Shown: one piece after another, positions 35,636 through 44,673 of the stretch | Layout: each line of letters begins with the position of its first letter | Position numbering within the stretch: the stretch's first letter is position 1 | Assembly: GCA_947460615.1 (NCBI GenBank) | Contig: CANHHG010000008.1 | Coordinates: 1 to 51,726, forward strand | Direction: 5' to 3' | DNA from: Bacteroidota bacterium | GTDB taxonomy: Bacteria; Bacteroidota; Bacteroidia; Flavobacteriales; Flavobacteriaceae | Length of the DNA: 51,726 bases | Position numbers and translations under genes: made by a program | Notes under the pieces: generated by a model | The model's input: only the letters and a program-made list of their open reading frames with translations | Told to the model about the DNA's origin: nothing | Database searches by the model: none

Positions 35636-36670
35636 ATGACTGAAGGAAATTTCGTAGATTACGTAAAAATATATGTTTCCTCTGGTAAAGGCGGAAAGGG
35701 TTCAACCCATTTGCACCGGGAAAAATTTATTGAAAAAGGAGGTCCCGATGGTGGTGATGGTGGTCGCGGAGGACACGTATATCTAGTTGGAAACAAAAGT
35801 CTTTGGACCTTATTCCATTTAAAATTTGCCAAACATGTAAAAGCAGGTCATGGTGGAGATGGTGGTGGCGATAGAAGTACAGGTGCGGATGGAGAAGATA
35901 AATTTATTGAAGTGCCGCTTGGAACCGTAGTTCGCGATAAAGAAACCAATGAAGTTTTATTCGAAATAACCGAACATGGCGAAAAGAGAATTGTAGCCCA
36001 AGGAGGAAAAGGCGGATTAGGAAACTGGCATTTTAGAAGTTCAACGAATCAAACGCCAAGGTATTCCCAACCAGGATTACCCTCTTCGGAAATTGATATT
36101 ATATTAGAATTAAAAGTCCTTGCCGATGTAGGACTAGTAGGTTTCCCAAATGCTGGAAAATCCACTTTGCTTTCCGTATTGACTTCAGCAAAACCCAAAA
36201 TTGCCGATTATCCGTTCACCACTCTAAAACCAAATCTTGGAATCGTGGCGTACCGAGATTTTCAATCGTTTGTAATTGCCGATATCCCTGGAATTATTGA
36301 AGGCGCTGCTGAAGGAAAAGGTTTAGGTCACTACTTTTTGAGACACATCGAAAGAAATTCTGCCTTACTGTTTTTAATTCCTGTAGATACCCCAAATATC
36401 AAGGAAGAATACGATATTTTGGTAAACGAATTGACAAAATACAATCCTGAAATGCTCGATAAAGAGCGCATTGTTGTCATTTCAAAATGCGATATGTTGG
36501 ACGATGAACTTAAAGCGGAGCTAAAATCAGAATTAGATAAAGAATTTGGCGAAACACCTTATTTATTTATTTCATCTGTAGCGCAACAAGGACTTACCGA
36601 GTTAAAAGACAAACTTTGGAACATGCTTAATATGGAAGATGAACTTCCTGAAAACAGCCATAACTTATAA
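35636..36670 (+). CDS. obgE: GTPase ObgE/CgtA
   Basis: A 344-residue Obg GTPase involved in 50S ribosome assembly and stress control. The Gly-rich Obg fold (about 1-160; [26 protein letters not shown]) precedes the G domain with G1 GFPNAGKST (169-177), G3 DIPGIIEGA and G4 SKCD. The C-terminal OCT domain found in Gram-positive Obg is absent. It is the last gene of the hpt run and ends before a strong terminator. Confidence 0.96.
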   Translation: MTEGNFVDYVKIYVSSGKGGKGSTHLHREKFIEKGGPDGGDGGRGGHVYLVGNKSLWTLFHLKFAKHVKAGHGGDGGGDRSTGADGEDKFIEVPLGTVVRDKETNEVLFEITEHGEKRIVAQGGKGGLGNWHFRSSTNQTPRYSQPGLPSSEIDIILELKVLADVGLVGFPNAGKSTLLSVLTSAKPKIADYPFTTLKPNLGIVAYRDFQSFVIADIPGIIEGAAEGKGLGHYFLRHIERNSALLFLIPVDTPNIKEEYDILVNELTKYNPEMLDKERIVVISKCDMLDDELKAELKSELDKEFGETPYLFISSVAQQGLTELKDKLWNMLNMEDELPENSHNL

Positions 36671-36672
36671 AT

Positions 36673-36700
36673 AAAAAAGCCGTCTTTCGATGGCTTTTTT
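36673..36700. terminator. Bidirectional terminator between obg and the minus-strand glycosyltransferase gene
   Basis: AAAAAAGCCGTC (36673-36684) and GATGGCTTTTTT (36689-36700) form a 12-bp stem with one wobble and a TTTC loop. A- and T-runs on both sides let it work in both directions. Confidence 0.88.
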
Positions 36701-36702
36701 AT

Positions 36703-37692
36703 TTAATCATTATAAGTATCAAACAAATATTGTAGCGTTTTTGGAATATCGTTGGCCTCAATTTTTGGATATTCGATTTTTCCATTCAGCCAATTTTCAA
36801 TTTCAATATGAAAATTATCCCCTACTTTACTAAGTACTGGAACGCCTAATAATTTTAAGGCTGCCGCATTACATTCTTGCTCGTAATGCTTTTGGATGGG
36901 AATACTTAGCACCTTTTTATTTAAAAACAAGGCTTCGGCGGGAGTTTCAAAACCACCCCCAGTAATTATTCCATGACACGTAATTAAGCTATCGTTAAAT
37001 AGCTTTTGGTTAACCGGAAAATAAGTAATATTTCCAACAGAATAGGGGTTTTTTATATCATTTAGAAACCAATGAAATTGAACATCACCTACTTTTCTAA
37101 AGGCATTTTCTAAACAATCCTTATCAAAGGAAGGTAGGTATACCGAAATATGATTTAAGTCTGTAGGAGTAGCGTTTACAATATCATCTTTAATAATCGG
37201 AGGATGAATAAAGGTATCGTATTCTTTAAAATGAAGTCCTAAATATTTATTTGCTGGAGCGTATTTTTGTAAAACTAGCTCCCCCATTAAATTATTATTT
37301 TCAGATCTTGGGGTCAACTTGGATTTAAAACTTGCCTGATGACCAAACTGAACCGATTTTACTTTTTGAATTTTAGATGCCAAAGCAGTCACAGAATCAA
37401 AGTCATTAATTACTACATCATAATCCGATAAAGGCAGCGCTTTTGCATCGCGATACATTTGAACAGGATTGATGTTTTTAGCAATTTCCCAATAATCCAA
37501 ACCACCGCATTTGCTGTAATGCAAGCTGCAACCTTTACTTTTAAATTTTATTGGAATATCAACATTTAAGCTGGCATTATTACCACTCATGAAAAAGTCA
37601 ACCGTCCCAAATTTCTTCAAATATGGATACAGTTGTACTGCCCTACTTATATGACCATTGCCTGTTGCTTGAATTGCATAAAATATTTTCAT
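36703..37692 (-). CDS. MurG-like GT-B glycosyltransferase (MJ1255/VC2487 type)
   Basis: A 329-residue predicted glycosyltransferase. The N-terminus IFYAIQATGNGHISRA has the Gly-x-Gly-His loop of the MurG/UGT fold. The C-terminal donor site is HGIITGGGFETPAEALF, then LSIPIQKHYEQECNA. The overall pattern matches the MJ1255 group of unknown substrate. It lies 17 bp downstream of the LpxH-like gene on the same strand, so a role in lipid A or another glycolipid is plausible but inferred. Confidence 0.83.
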   Translation of the reverse strand: MKIFYAIQATGNGHISRAVQLYPYLKKFGTVDFFMSGNNASLNVDIPIKFKSKGCSLHYSKCGGLDYWEIAKNINPVQMYRDAKALPLSDYDVVINDFDSVTALASKIQKVKSVQFGHQASFKSKLTPRSENNNLMGELVLQKYAPANKYLGLHFKEYDTFIHPPIIKDDIVNATPTDLNHISVYLPSFDKDCLENAFRKVGDVQFHWFLNDIKNPYSVGNITYFPVNQKLFNDSLITCHGIITGGGFETPAEALFLNKKVLSIPIQKHYEQECNAAALKLLGVPVLSKVGDNFHIEIENWLNGKIEYPKIEANDIPKTLQYLFDTYND

Positions 37693-37709
37693 TTGAAATT
37701 AAATAAAGT

Positions 37710-38525
37710 TTAGGAAAGAATTTTGGCAGCGTAATCTTCAGAAACTAATTCCTCTTTGGATTCAAAATTAAGGTAGTGTTCCTTTTTATATTCATAAATA
37801 GTCCATTCCGCATTTTTATATTCTAAAGCGGTTAAATTTTCAACCCAATCACCACTGTTTAAATACATTACTGATCCGTTTTCATTGGTAACTTTTCTCA
37901 TTTGTGGTTTATGAATATGGCCGCAAACCACATAGTCGAATTTTTTATCGATAGCAATTTCAGCAGCCGTTGTTTCAAAATCGGTAATAAACGAAACTGC
38001 TTTTTTAACGCTATCTTTCACTTTCTTAGAAAAACTGCGCTTTTCTTTTCCCAATAAAACCATTATCCAATTTAAAAAACTATTTATTAATATTAATAAA
38101 TCGTAGCCTTTACCGCCAATTTTAGCTAGAATTTTAGCATATCCTTGTGTGGAAGAATCAAATACATCACCATGAAAAATCCAAGCTTTTTTTCCATCTA
38201 ATTCTAAAACCAGTTTGTCTACCAATTCAAATTTGCCTAATATAAGGTCCGAATATTTTCTCAACACTTCATCGTGATTACCTGTAACATAAATTAATCG
38301 GGTACCATTGGCTGACATTTTAATTATGTGACGCATAACATTCATGTGTGAGGAAGGAAAATAACTTTTTGAAAAGTTCCACATGTCAATGATATCGCCG
38401 TTTAAAACTAAGATTTTGGGTTGAATAGATTTTAAATATTGAAGTAATTCGGTAGCTTGACAGCCATAGGTTCCAAGGTGGATATCGCTGATTACTACTA
38501 ATGGAATTTTTCTTTTATTTTTCAT
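37710..38525 (-). CDS. LpxH-like UDP-2,3-diacylglucosamine diphosphatase
   Basis: A 271-residue calcineurin-like phosphoesterase. The ATG at 38525 (MKNKRKIPLVVISDIHL) is chosen over a TTG five codons upstream. Metal-binding motifs in order: SDIHLGTYG, NGDIIDMWNFSKSY, GNHDE, FHGDVFD and CGHIHKP. The family includes LpxH, which makes lipid X in lipid A synthesis. The protein is longer than E. coli LpxH (about 240) and may be a paralogue. It is the first gene of a pair with the glycosyltransferase. Confidence 0.82.
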   Translation of the reverse strand: MKNKRKIPLVVISDIHLGTYGCQATELLQYLKSIQPKILVLNGDIIDMWNFSKSYFPSSHMNVMRHIIKMSANGTRLIYVTGNHDEVLRKYSDLILGKFELVDKLVLELDGKKAWIFHGDVFDSSTQGYAKILAKIGGKGYDLLILINSFLNWIMVLLGKEKRSFSKKVKDSVKKAVSFITDFETTAAEIAIDKKFDYVVCGHIHKPQMRKVTNENGSVMYLNSGDWVENLTALEYKNAEWTIYEYKKEHYLNFESKEELVSEDYAAKILS

Positions 38526-38722
38526 TTTTAGTTTTGACAAAATTGCTATTGTTGTGTTAATTTATCGTGCATTTAAATTTATTTTAAGGTTATCTATTTT
38601 TACAAAAGTTAAGTTATTGAAAACATCAAAATATTTGTTAAAATCATAACTTTTTAAACTTGAAGTACCAATAGAATTGTGAAAATGATTTATATTCGCA
38701 GTTCAAAAAAAAACTAATAAGT

Positions 38723-40873
38723 ATGAAAAAATTTATTTTATCCCTAGTTATTGGGGTTATGTTAATTCCTTCTAGCGTTAAGGCAGATGAAGGAATGTGG
38801 TTTTTAATGTTCATAGAGCGTTTAAATCACCGAGATATGCAAAAAATGGGATTACAATTGACTGCTGAAGAAATATACAGCATCAATAACCACAGTTTAA
38901 AAGACGCCATTGTTCAATTTAACGGAGGTTGTACTGCTGAAGTGATTTCTAAAGATGGGTTAGTATTAACCAATCACCATTGCGGATATGATGCCATTGC
39001 TGAATTATCTACTGCTGAGAAAAACTATTTGAAAGACGGTTACTGGGCGGCAAATAAAGCTTCTGAAATGAAACCTTCAAGCTTATTTGTTCGTTTTTTC
39101 GTTCGTATGGATGATTGTTCTAAAAGAATTTTAGCGAAATTAAATGATAAAATGACCGAGGCTGAAAGAGAAAAAGCCGTTAATCAAGAAATTGCAGCTA
39201 TTGAAAAAGAAAATAATGAAGGCGGAAAATACACTGTTTCTGTTCGTCCATTTTTTCAAGGAAATGAATATTACTATTTTGTTTACCAAGATTATAAAGA
39301 CGTGCGCCTAGTTGGAACTCCTCCAGAAAGTTTAGGTAAATTTGGTGGTGATACGGACAACTGGGAATGGCCTCGTCATACAGCCGATTTTTCTATGTTT
39401 AGAATTTATGCTGATAAAGACGGAAATCCTGCAGATTATTCTACCTCTAATGTGCCTTTAAATCCAAAACACTACTTACCAGTAAACTTAAACGGAGTTA
39501 AAGAAGGAGATTTTGCTATGATATTAGGTTATCCAGGAAGAACTAACCGCTGGATGCCTGCTGGTGGAATTGAGCAAAACGTAAAATTTGCTTATCCTGC
39601 TTGGGTTGAAGGTGCTAAAACAGGTATGGACAATATGAAAAAATATATGGATCAAAGTGCTGCACTTCGATTAGTATATGCTTCAAAATTTGCATCAACT
39701 GCTAATTATTGGAAAAACCGTCAGGGGATGATCGATGCTTTAAGCAAATTTCAAACCTCTAAATCAAAAGCAGCCCAAGAAGCTAAATTTAATAGCTGGG
39801 CAAATAAAGCGGAGAATAAAGCAAAATATGGTAATGTGGTAAGTACTATAAATGCGTTTTACGCTTTGACGAATGAAAAATCTCGTCAAGATAATTACCT
39901 GCAACAATTAATGAGAACTTCTGCATACGGTTCAATTGGACGTACATTAGGAAGACAATTGGATACTTACGCTAAAGCAGATGCAACAAAACGTGCTGCA
40001 TTGGCTCCTAGAATAATTGAGATGGCAAATGGATTTTTCGCAGATTCATTCCTTCCGGCTGAAAAAGACATCTTAACCGCACAATTAAAATTGTATGCTA
40101 CCAAGTCTACAGGTTATGGAATTGCTCCAATGGTTGAAAAAATTGGAAAAGACACTAACTACGACTATTCAAAATTTGTAAATGCCGCATTTGAAATGAG
40201 TGTATTAACTTCTTTAGATAAAGTAAAAGCATTTTTAGATTATCCAAGTGAAGCGGTTTTGGCTAGCGATCCTTTGTATTTAGTTTCTAATGATTTAGTT
40301 GCACACATGAATGCTAAATCGGATGCTATTGCTAAAGCACAAAATGATTATGGGACCGCATTCCGTTTATTGGTGGAAGGGCTTAGAGAATCAAAAATTG
40401 GTACTATTAAATATCCAGATGCCAATTCTACCTTGCGTTTAACTTATGGTAAAGTACGTTCATTACCAGCAGACAAGAGAAACGATGCAAAAGTAAACAA
40501 CTATACCACTTTAGACGGTCAAGTTAAAAAATACAAAAAAGGGGACGAAGAATTTGATTTGCCGGCACGAATTATTGAATTGAACAAAAATAAAGATTAT
40601 GGTCGATTTGCAGACAAAGATGGTTCTCTTCATGTCAATTTCTTGACGGACAACGATATTACAGGTGGGAATTCTGGTTCACCAGTATTAAATGGAAAAG
40701 GAGAATTAATAGGATTGGCATTTGATGGTAATATAGAAGCGATGGCTGGAGATGTTATTTTTGATCCAAAATTACAACGTACTATTAATGTTGATATCCG
40801 TTATGTGTTATGGGTAATTGAAAAATACTCAGGAGCAAAACACATTGTTGATGAAATGACATTGGCAAAATAA
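38723..40873 (+). CDS. S46-family dipeptidyl-peptidase (DPP7-like)
   Basis: A 716-residue secreted serine peptidase that removes dipeptides from peptide N-termini. Signal peptide MKKFILSLVIGVMLIPSSVKA. Catalytic residues: His86 in TNHHC, Asp222 in HTADFSMFR and Ser651 in GGNSGSPV. Residue Ser+18 is Gly669 (LAFDGNIE). In the S46 family, Gly here marks DPP7, with a hydrophobic P1, and Arg marks DPP11, with an acidic P1. It is probably periplasmic, feeding dipeptide uptake. It is followed by a perfect terminator. Confidence 0.94.
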   Translation: MKKFILSLVIGVMLIPSSVKADEGMWFLMFIERLNHRDMQKMGLQLTAEEIYSINNHSLKDAIVQFNGGCTAEVISKDGLVLTNHHCGYDAIAELSTAEKNYLKDGYWAANKASEMKPSSLFVRFFVRMDDCSKRILAKLNDKMTEAEREKAVNQEIAAIEKENNEGGKYTVSVRPFFQGNEYYYFVYQDYKDVRLVGTPPESLGKFGGDTDNWEWPRHTADFSMFRIYADKDGNPADYSTSNVPLNPKHYLPVNLNGVKEGDFAMILGYPGRTNRWMPAGGIEQNVKFAYPAWVEGAKTGMDNMKKYMDQSAALRLVYASKFASTANYWKNRQGMIDALSKFQTSKSKAAQEAKFNSWANKAENKAKYGNVVSTINAFYALTNEKSRQDNYLQQLMRTSAYGSIGRTLGRQLDTYAKADATKRAALAPRIIEMANGFFADSFLPAEKDILTAQLKLYATKSTGYGIAPMVEKIGKDTNYDYSKFVNAAFEMSVLTSLDKVKAFLDYPSEAVLASDPLYLVSNDLVAHMNAKSDAIAKAQNDYGTAFRLLVEGLRESKIGTIKYPDANSTLRLTYGKVRSLPADKRNDAKVNNYTTLDGQVKKYKKGDEEFDLPARIIELNKNKDYGRFADKDGSLHVNFLTDNDITGGNSGSPVLNGKGELIGLAFDGNIEAMAGDVIFDPKLQRTINVDIRYVLWVIEKYSGAKHIVDEMTLAK

Positions 40874-40890
40874 TATTTTTATTTATTATT

Positions 40891-40927
40891 AAAGAGTCCT
40901 AAAGCACTATGTTTTAGGACTCTTTTT
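40891..40927 (+). terminator. Terminator of the S46 peptidase gene
   Basis: Perfect 13-bp arms AAAGAGTCCTAAA (40891-40903) and TTTAGGACTCTTT (40913-40925), then more T. The core AGTCCTAAA recurs in the next terminator. Confidence 0.92.
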
Positions 40928-40980
40928 ATTTATATATTATAGTAATTTGAAATAATTTAGAATATATTGATTTTTAATAT

Positions 40981-40988
40981 TATTTTTG
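40981..40988 (+). promoter_or_regulatory. -7 box TATTTTTG upstream of the M43 peptidase
   Basis: A TAnnTTTG match 18 bases before the ATG at 41007. It includes the TTG that opens the longer frame, which argues against that start. Confidence 0.5.
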
Positions 40989-41006
40989 AAGTCTAAATTA
41001 AAACTT

Positions 41007-42239
41007 ATGAAACTAAAATTACTAATCGCGTTATTATTTGTTCAATTAGGCTATTCTCAACAGAGAACTTGTGGAATGGAACAAAACATGGAACGCATTA
41101 TGAACGATCCAATTGCGAGACAAAACTACCTAAACATTCAAGCAAGGTTTGAAATCGAATTAGAAAAATTAGAAAAAAATCCCAATCGATTAGCAAGTCC
41201 AAATGCTACAATTATCATTCCAGTTGCAGTGCATTTTCCAGACGTAACAGCCCCTACAACTTGTTTAAGAACTTTAGCACAAACCCAAGTAGACATTTTA
41301 AATTTAGATTATAATGCTACAAACATAGATATCTCTCAATGGGCGAGTGATAGTAGTAATTATCCAAATGTAAATACCGGTAGCATAGACGTACGATTTG
41401 TATTGGCAAATAGAAATCATCCTTTTGGTTCAAATCTTGTAGATGGAGATTTAGCGGTTACCTTTGGTACTAATTTTTTAGGTGGTGCCGATCAAGATAC
41501 AAATTGGAGCGGATATTTAAATTTAGTTTGTAGAAATGCAGGAACAAATCTTTTAGGGTATTCCCCTTTAGGAGGATCGCCTGGAAATGGACAAACTGTG
41601 GTAATTTCACTAAATGCATTTGGAAAAGGGGCTGGATGTCCAGGTTATGTTCCAAGAGCTCCCTACAATTTAGGAAGAACGTTAACTCACGAGTTAGGTC
41701 ATTTTTTCAATCTGAATCACACTTTTTCTAATAGTTGTACTAACACAAATTGCAACACTCAAGGAGATAGAGTATGTGACACACCCCCTTCAAACACAGC
41801 TGTATACGGGTGTCCAGGAGCTGGTGTAACTGCAACATGTAATGTAAGTACTCTAACTATGAACTACATGGATTACACTAATGATGCTTGCATGTATATG
41901 TTTACTGCGGGTCAAGCAACTAGAATGCTAGCCTACTACAATGCAATATCAAATCAATTTTTAACTAATGTTTTGAGCACGAATAGTTTTTTTACCAATA
42001 ATTTCTCTATTGTTCCAAATCCAAATAAAGGAATTTTTGATATTCAATTAAAATCGGTATTAGATGATTATTCAATTGTAATTTATGATACTACGGGTAG
42101 AACAATATTTGAAAAAGAATATATAAATAATAGTGATTTAAATCAAATTATTACATTAAATGACACCATGAAAGGAGTTTATTTAATTTCAATAAGAAGT
42201 CAAGGAGATTGCCTTACTAAGAAAATTATTATTGAATAA
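41007..42239 (+). CDS. M43-family secreted zinc metalloprotease with T9SS sorting domain
   Basis: A 410-residue metzincin of the pappalysin/cytophagalysin family. Signal peptide MKLKLLIALLFVQLGYSQ. The catalytic site is HELGHFFNLNH (His228, Glu229, His232, His238), with Asn235 where the metzincin consensus has Gly. The Met-turn is MNYMDYTNDACMYMFT (Met288). Cys pairs CTNTNC and VCDTPP are typical of M43. Residues about 335-410 (IVPNPNKGIFDIQL ... CLTKKIIIE) form a type A sorting domain. The protein is thus probably exported by T9SS and attached to the surface or released. Confidence 0.93.
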   Translation: MKLKLLIALLFVQLGYSQQRTCGMEQNMERIMNDPIARQNYLNIQARFEIELEKLEKNPNRLASPNATIIIPVAVHFPDVTAPTTCLRTLAQTQVDILNLDYNATNIDISQWASDSSNYPNVNTGSIDVRFVLANRNHPFGSNLVDGDLAVTFGTNFLGGADQDTNWSGYLNLVCRNAGTNLLGYSPLGGSPGNGQTVVISLNAFGKGAGCPGYVPRAPYNLGRTLTHELGHFFNLNHTFSNSCTNTNCNTQGDRVCDTPPSNTAVYGCPGAGVTATCNVSTLTMNYMDYTNDACMYMFTAGQATRMLAYYNAISNQFLTNVLSTNSFFTNNFSIVPNPNKGIFDIQLKSVLDDYSIVIYDTTGRTIFEKEYINNSDLNQIITLNDTMKGVYLISIRSQGDCLTKKIIIE

Positions 42240-42260
42240 TATTTCAAAAATTACAAAATA

Positions 42261-42296
42261 AAAAGTCCTAAAACGAATCGATTTAGGACTTTTTTT
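42261..42296. terminator. Bidirectional terminator between M43 peptidase and acyl-CoA dehydrogenase genes
   Basis: Perfect 12-bp arms AAAAGTCCTAAA (42261-42272) and TTTAGGACTTTT (42282-42293) flanked by A- and T-runs. The core is shared with the terminator at 40891. Confidence 0.9.
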
Positions 42297-42312
42297 ATGT
42301 GAAATAATTCAA

Positions 42313-43452
42313 TTATGCGATTAACGTTCTTGAAATCACAATGCGTTGAATTTCAGAAGTTCCCTCGTAAATTTGAGTTATTTTAGCATCACGCATCATT
42401 CTTTCCACATGATACTCTGCAACATAACCGTTACCTCCATGAATTTGAACTGCTTCAATTGTCGTATCCATGGCAGTTTGAGAAGCAAACAATTTAGCCA
42501 TTGCCCCCGATTGAGAAATATCTTGACCTGCATCTTTTTCAGAAGCGGCTTTTAAAACCAACATTTCTGCTGCTGCAATTTGAGTTGCCATATCGGCTAA
42601 TTTAAAAGCAATTGCTTGGTGTTTGAAAATTTCTTTACCAAAAGCCTTTCTGTCTTGAGAATATTGTAGCGCCATTTCAAAAGCACCTTTTGCAATTCCA
42701 AGGGCTTGCGAGGCAATACCTATTCTACCGCCATTTAAAACCGCCATAGCAAAATTAAATCCGAAACCATCAACACCTATCCTGTTTTCTTTAGGAACTT
42801 TTACATCCGTAAACATTAGAGAATGAGTGTCTGAACCTCTAATTCCCATTTTCTTTTCTTTAGGTCCAATTTCAAATCCATCCCAACCTTTTTCAACAAT
42901 AAACGCATTGATTCCTTTATGCCCTTTTTCGATGTCCGTTTGAGCGATCACAATATAGGTAGAAGCGGAACTTCCATTGGTAATCCAGTTTTTTGTACCG
43001 TTTAACAAATAGTGATCTCCTTTATCTATGGCAGTAGTTTTTTGAGATGTAGCGTCAGAACCCGCTTCAGGTTCCGATAAACAAAAAGCGCCAATTACCT
43101 CTCCTTTTGCTAGCGGTACCAAGTATTTTTGTTTTTGTTCTTCATTACAATATTTCTCAATTCCTGCACAAACCAACGAATTGTTTACAGACATAATCAC
43201 CGCTGCGGACGCATCAATTTTTGAAATTTCGGTAATCGCTAAAACATAGGAAATGCTATCTAAGCCTGACCCTCCATATTTTGGATCAACCATCATCCCC
43301 ATAAATCCAAGTTCAGCCATCATTTTGACTTGTTCCGTTGGAAATTTTGAATGTTCATCTCTTTCAATTACACCTGGTAACAATTCCATTTTAGCAAAAT
43401 CTCTAGCTGCTTGTTGAATCATTAAATGCTCTTCTGTAAGTTTAAAATCCAT
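42313..43452 (-). CDS. Acyl-CoA dehydrogenase (short-chain/butyryl type)
   Basis: A 379-residue FAD enzyme that forms the 2,3-double bond of acyl-CoA in beta-oxidation or amino-acid breakdown. Seen: MDFKLTEEHLMIQQAARDFA, the FAD-binding FCLSEPEAGSDA and WITNGSSA, the RKAFGKEIFKHQAI region, and the C-terminal catalytic Glu in IYEGTSEIQR. Length and motifs fit short-chain members. It is monocistronic, with no electron-transfer flavoprotein genes nearby. Confidence 0.95.
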   Translation of the reverse strand: MDFKLTEEHLMIQQAARDFAKMELLPGVIERDEHSKFPTEQVKMMAELGFMGMMVDPKYGGSGLDSISYVLAITEISKIDASAAVIMSVNNSLVCAGIEKYCNEEQKQKYLVPLAKGEVIGAFCLSEPEAGSDATSQKTTAIDKGDHYLLNGTKNWITNGSSASTYIVIAQTDIEKGHKGINAFIVEKGWDGFEIGPKEKKMGIRGSDTHSLMFTDVKVPKENRIGVDGFGFNFAMAVLNGGRIGIASQALGIAKGAFEMALQYSQDRKAFGKEIFKHQAIAFKLADMATQIAAAEMLVLKAASEKDAGQDISQSGAMAKLFASQTAMDTTIEAVQIHGGNGYVAEYHVERMMRDAKITQIYEGTSEIQRIVISRTLIA

Positions 43453-43545
43453 AATAGGGAATAATAATTGTGATTAATATAAAAAATGCAAACAAATATA
43501 CTTCTAAATTATCAAATTCTCAAAATGATTTATTAATTTTAGCCG

Positions 43546-44616
43546 ATGATTCAAGAAAAATACAACGTAATTGGAGTGATGTCGGGCACCTCGCTAGACG
43601 GAATCGATTTGGCGCACCTTAATTTTGAAATCATTAATGGCAAATGGAAATTCCAAATCCTTGAATCTGAAACCATTGGATATAGTAAAGATTGGATTAA
43701 CCAATTAAAAATTGCGGTTGGGTTTTCAGAATCAGAATTATTAGAATTGAATAAAAAATACACCTTATTATTGGGGAATACTATTTCTAATTTTATTTCA
43801 AAACACTCTATTGAAAATATTGATGCCGTTTGTTCTCACGGACATACTATTTTACACCAACCCAAAATTGGAATTACTTTACAAATTGGAAATTTACCTG
43901 AAATAGCCAAAATTTGTAAGCAAAAAGTGGTTTGTGATTTCAGAGTTCAAGATGTAGAATTGGGTGGTCAGGGAGCTCCTTTGGTTCCAATTGGCGATCG
44001 CCTATTATTTCCAGACGCAGATTATTGTTTGAATCTAGGAGGCTTTTCAAATATTTCCTTTGAGGAAAAGGGGAGACGAATTGCATTTGATATTTCTCCT
44101 GTGAATACCGTATTGAATTATTATGCCAATCAATTGGGTATGGAATATGATGATAAAGGTACCATTTCAAGTTCCGGAAATAGTAATTCACAATTGCTAA
44201 ACGAATTAAATGAATTGGAATTTTACAGTTTAATTCATCCAAAATCATTAGGATATGAATTTGTAAAAGAAATCATTTTACCAATAATCGAAAGATATGG
44301 AATTTCCATCGAAGATAAATTAGCTACTTTCACAGAACATATTGCTTACCAAATTGGATTAACACTATTCAATAAAAAAAGCAAATTATTAATTACTGGA
44401 GGTGGTGCTTACAATGATTTTTTAATCGGTAGAATTCAATATTATTTGAAGGAAACATCCCTATTAATTCCTGAGAGGAAAATTATTGAATTTAAAGAAG
44501 CGCTAATCTTTGGATTACTTGGAGTATTGAAATTGCGAGATGAAATAAACACCTTAAACAGCGTAACAGGAGCTTCTAAGGACCATAGTTCCGGAAAAAT
44601 ATACCCTTCAAAATAA
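43546..44616 (+). CDS. anmK: Anhydro-N-acetylmuramic acid kinase
   Basis: A 356-residue sugar kinase that opens and phosphorylates 1,6-anhydroMurNAc released by murein turnover, giving MurNAc-6-phosphate. Seen: the N-terminal GVMSGTSLDGID (10-21), the VCSHGHTILHQP motif, QGAPLVPIGDRLLFPDA, CLNLGGFSNI and the late LLITGGGAYN. Length is near the usual 360-390. It stands alone between divergent acyl-CoA dehydrogenase and the downstream dehydrogenase. Mpl at 12065 serves the same recycling process. Confidence 0.94.
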   Translation: MIQEKYNVIGVMSGTSLDGIDLAHLNFEIINGKWKFQILESETIGYSKDWINQLKIAVGFSESELLELNKKYTLLLGNTISNFISKHSIENIDAVCSHGHTILHQPKIGITLQIGNLPEIAKICKQKVVCDFRVQDVELGGQGAPLVPIGDRLLFPDADYCLNLGGFSNISFEEKGRRIAFDISPVNTVLNYYANQLGMEYDDKGTISSSGNSNSQLLNELNELEFYSLIHPKSLGYEFVKEIILPIIERYGISIEDKLATFTEHIAYQIGLTLFNKKSKLLITGGGAYNDFLIGRIQYYLKETSLLIPERKIIEFKEALIFGLLGVLKLRDEINTLNSVTGASKDHSSGKIYPSK

Positions 44617-44639
44617 TAAAATAAAAAATTAAAGTTGCC

Positions 44640-44647
44640 TATATTTG
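44640..44647 (+). promoter_or_regulatory. -7 box TATATTTG upstream of the amino-acid dehydrogenase
   Basis: An exact TAnnTTTG match 26 bases before the ATG at 44674. No TTTG at ideal distance. It lies in the longer open frame and supports the shorter start. Confidence 0.5.
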
Positions 44648-44673
44648 CAATACTTAAAAACGAAAAAAAATTA

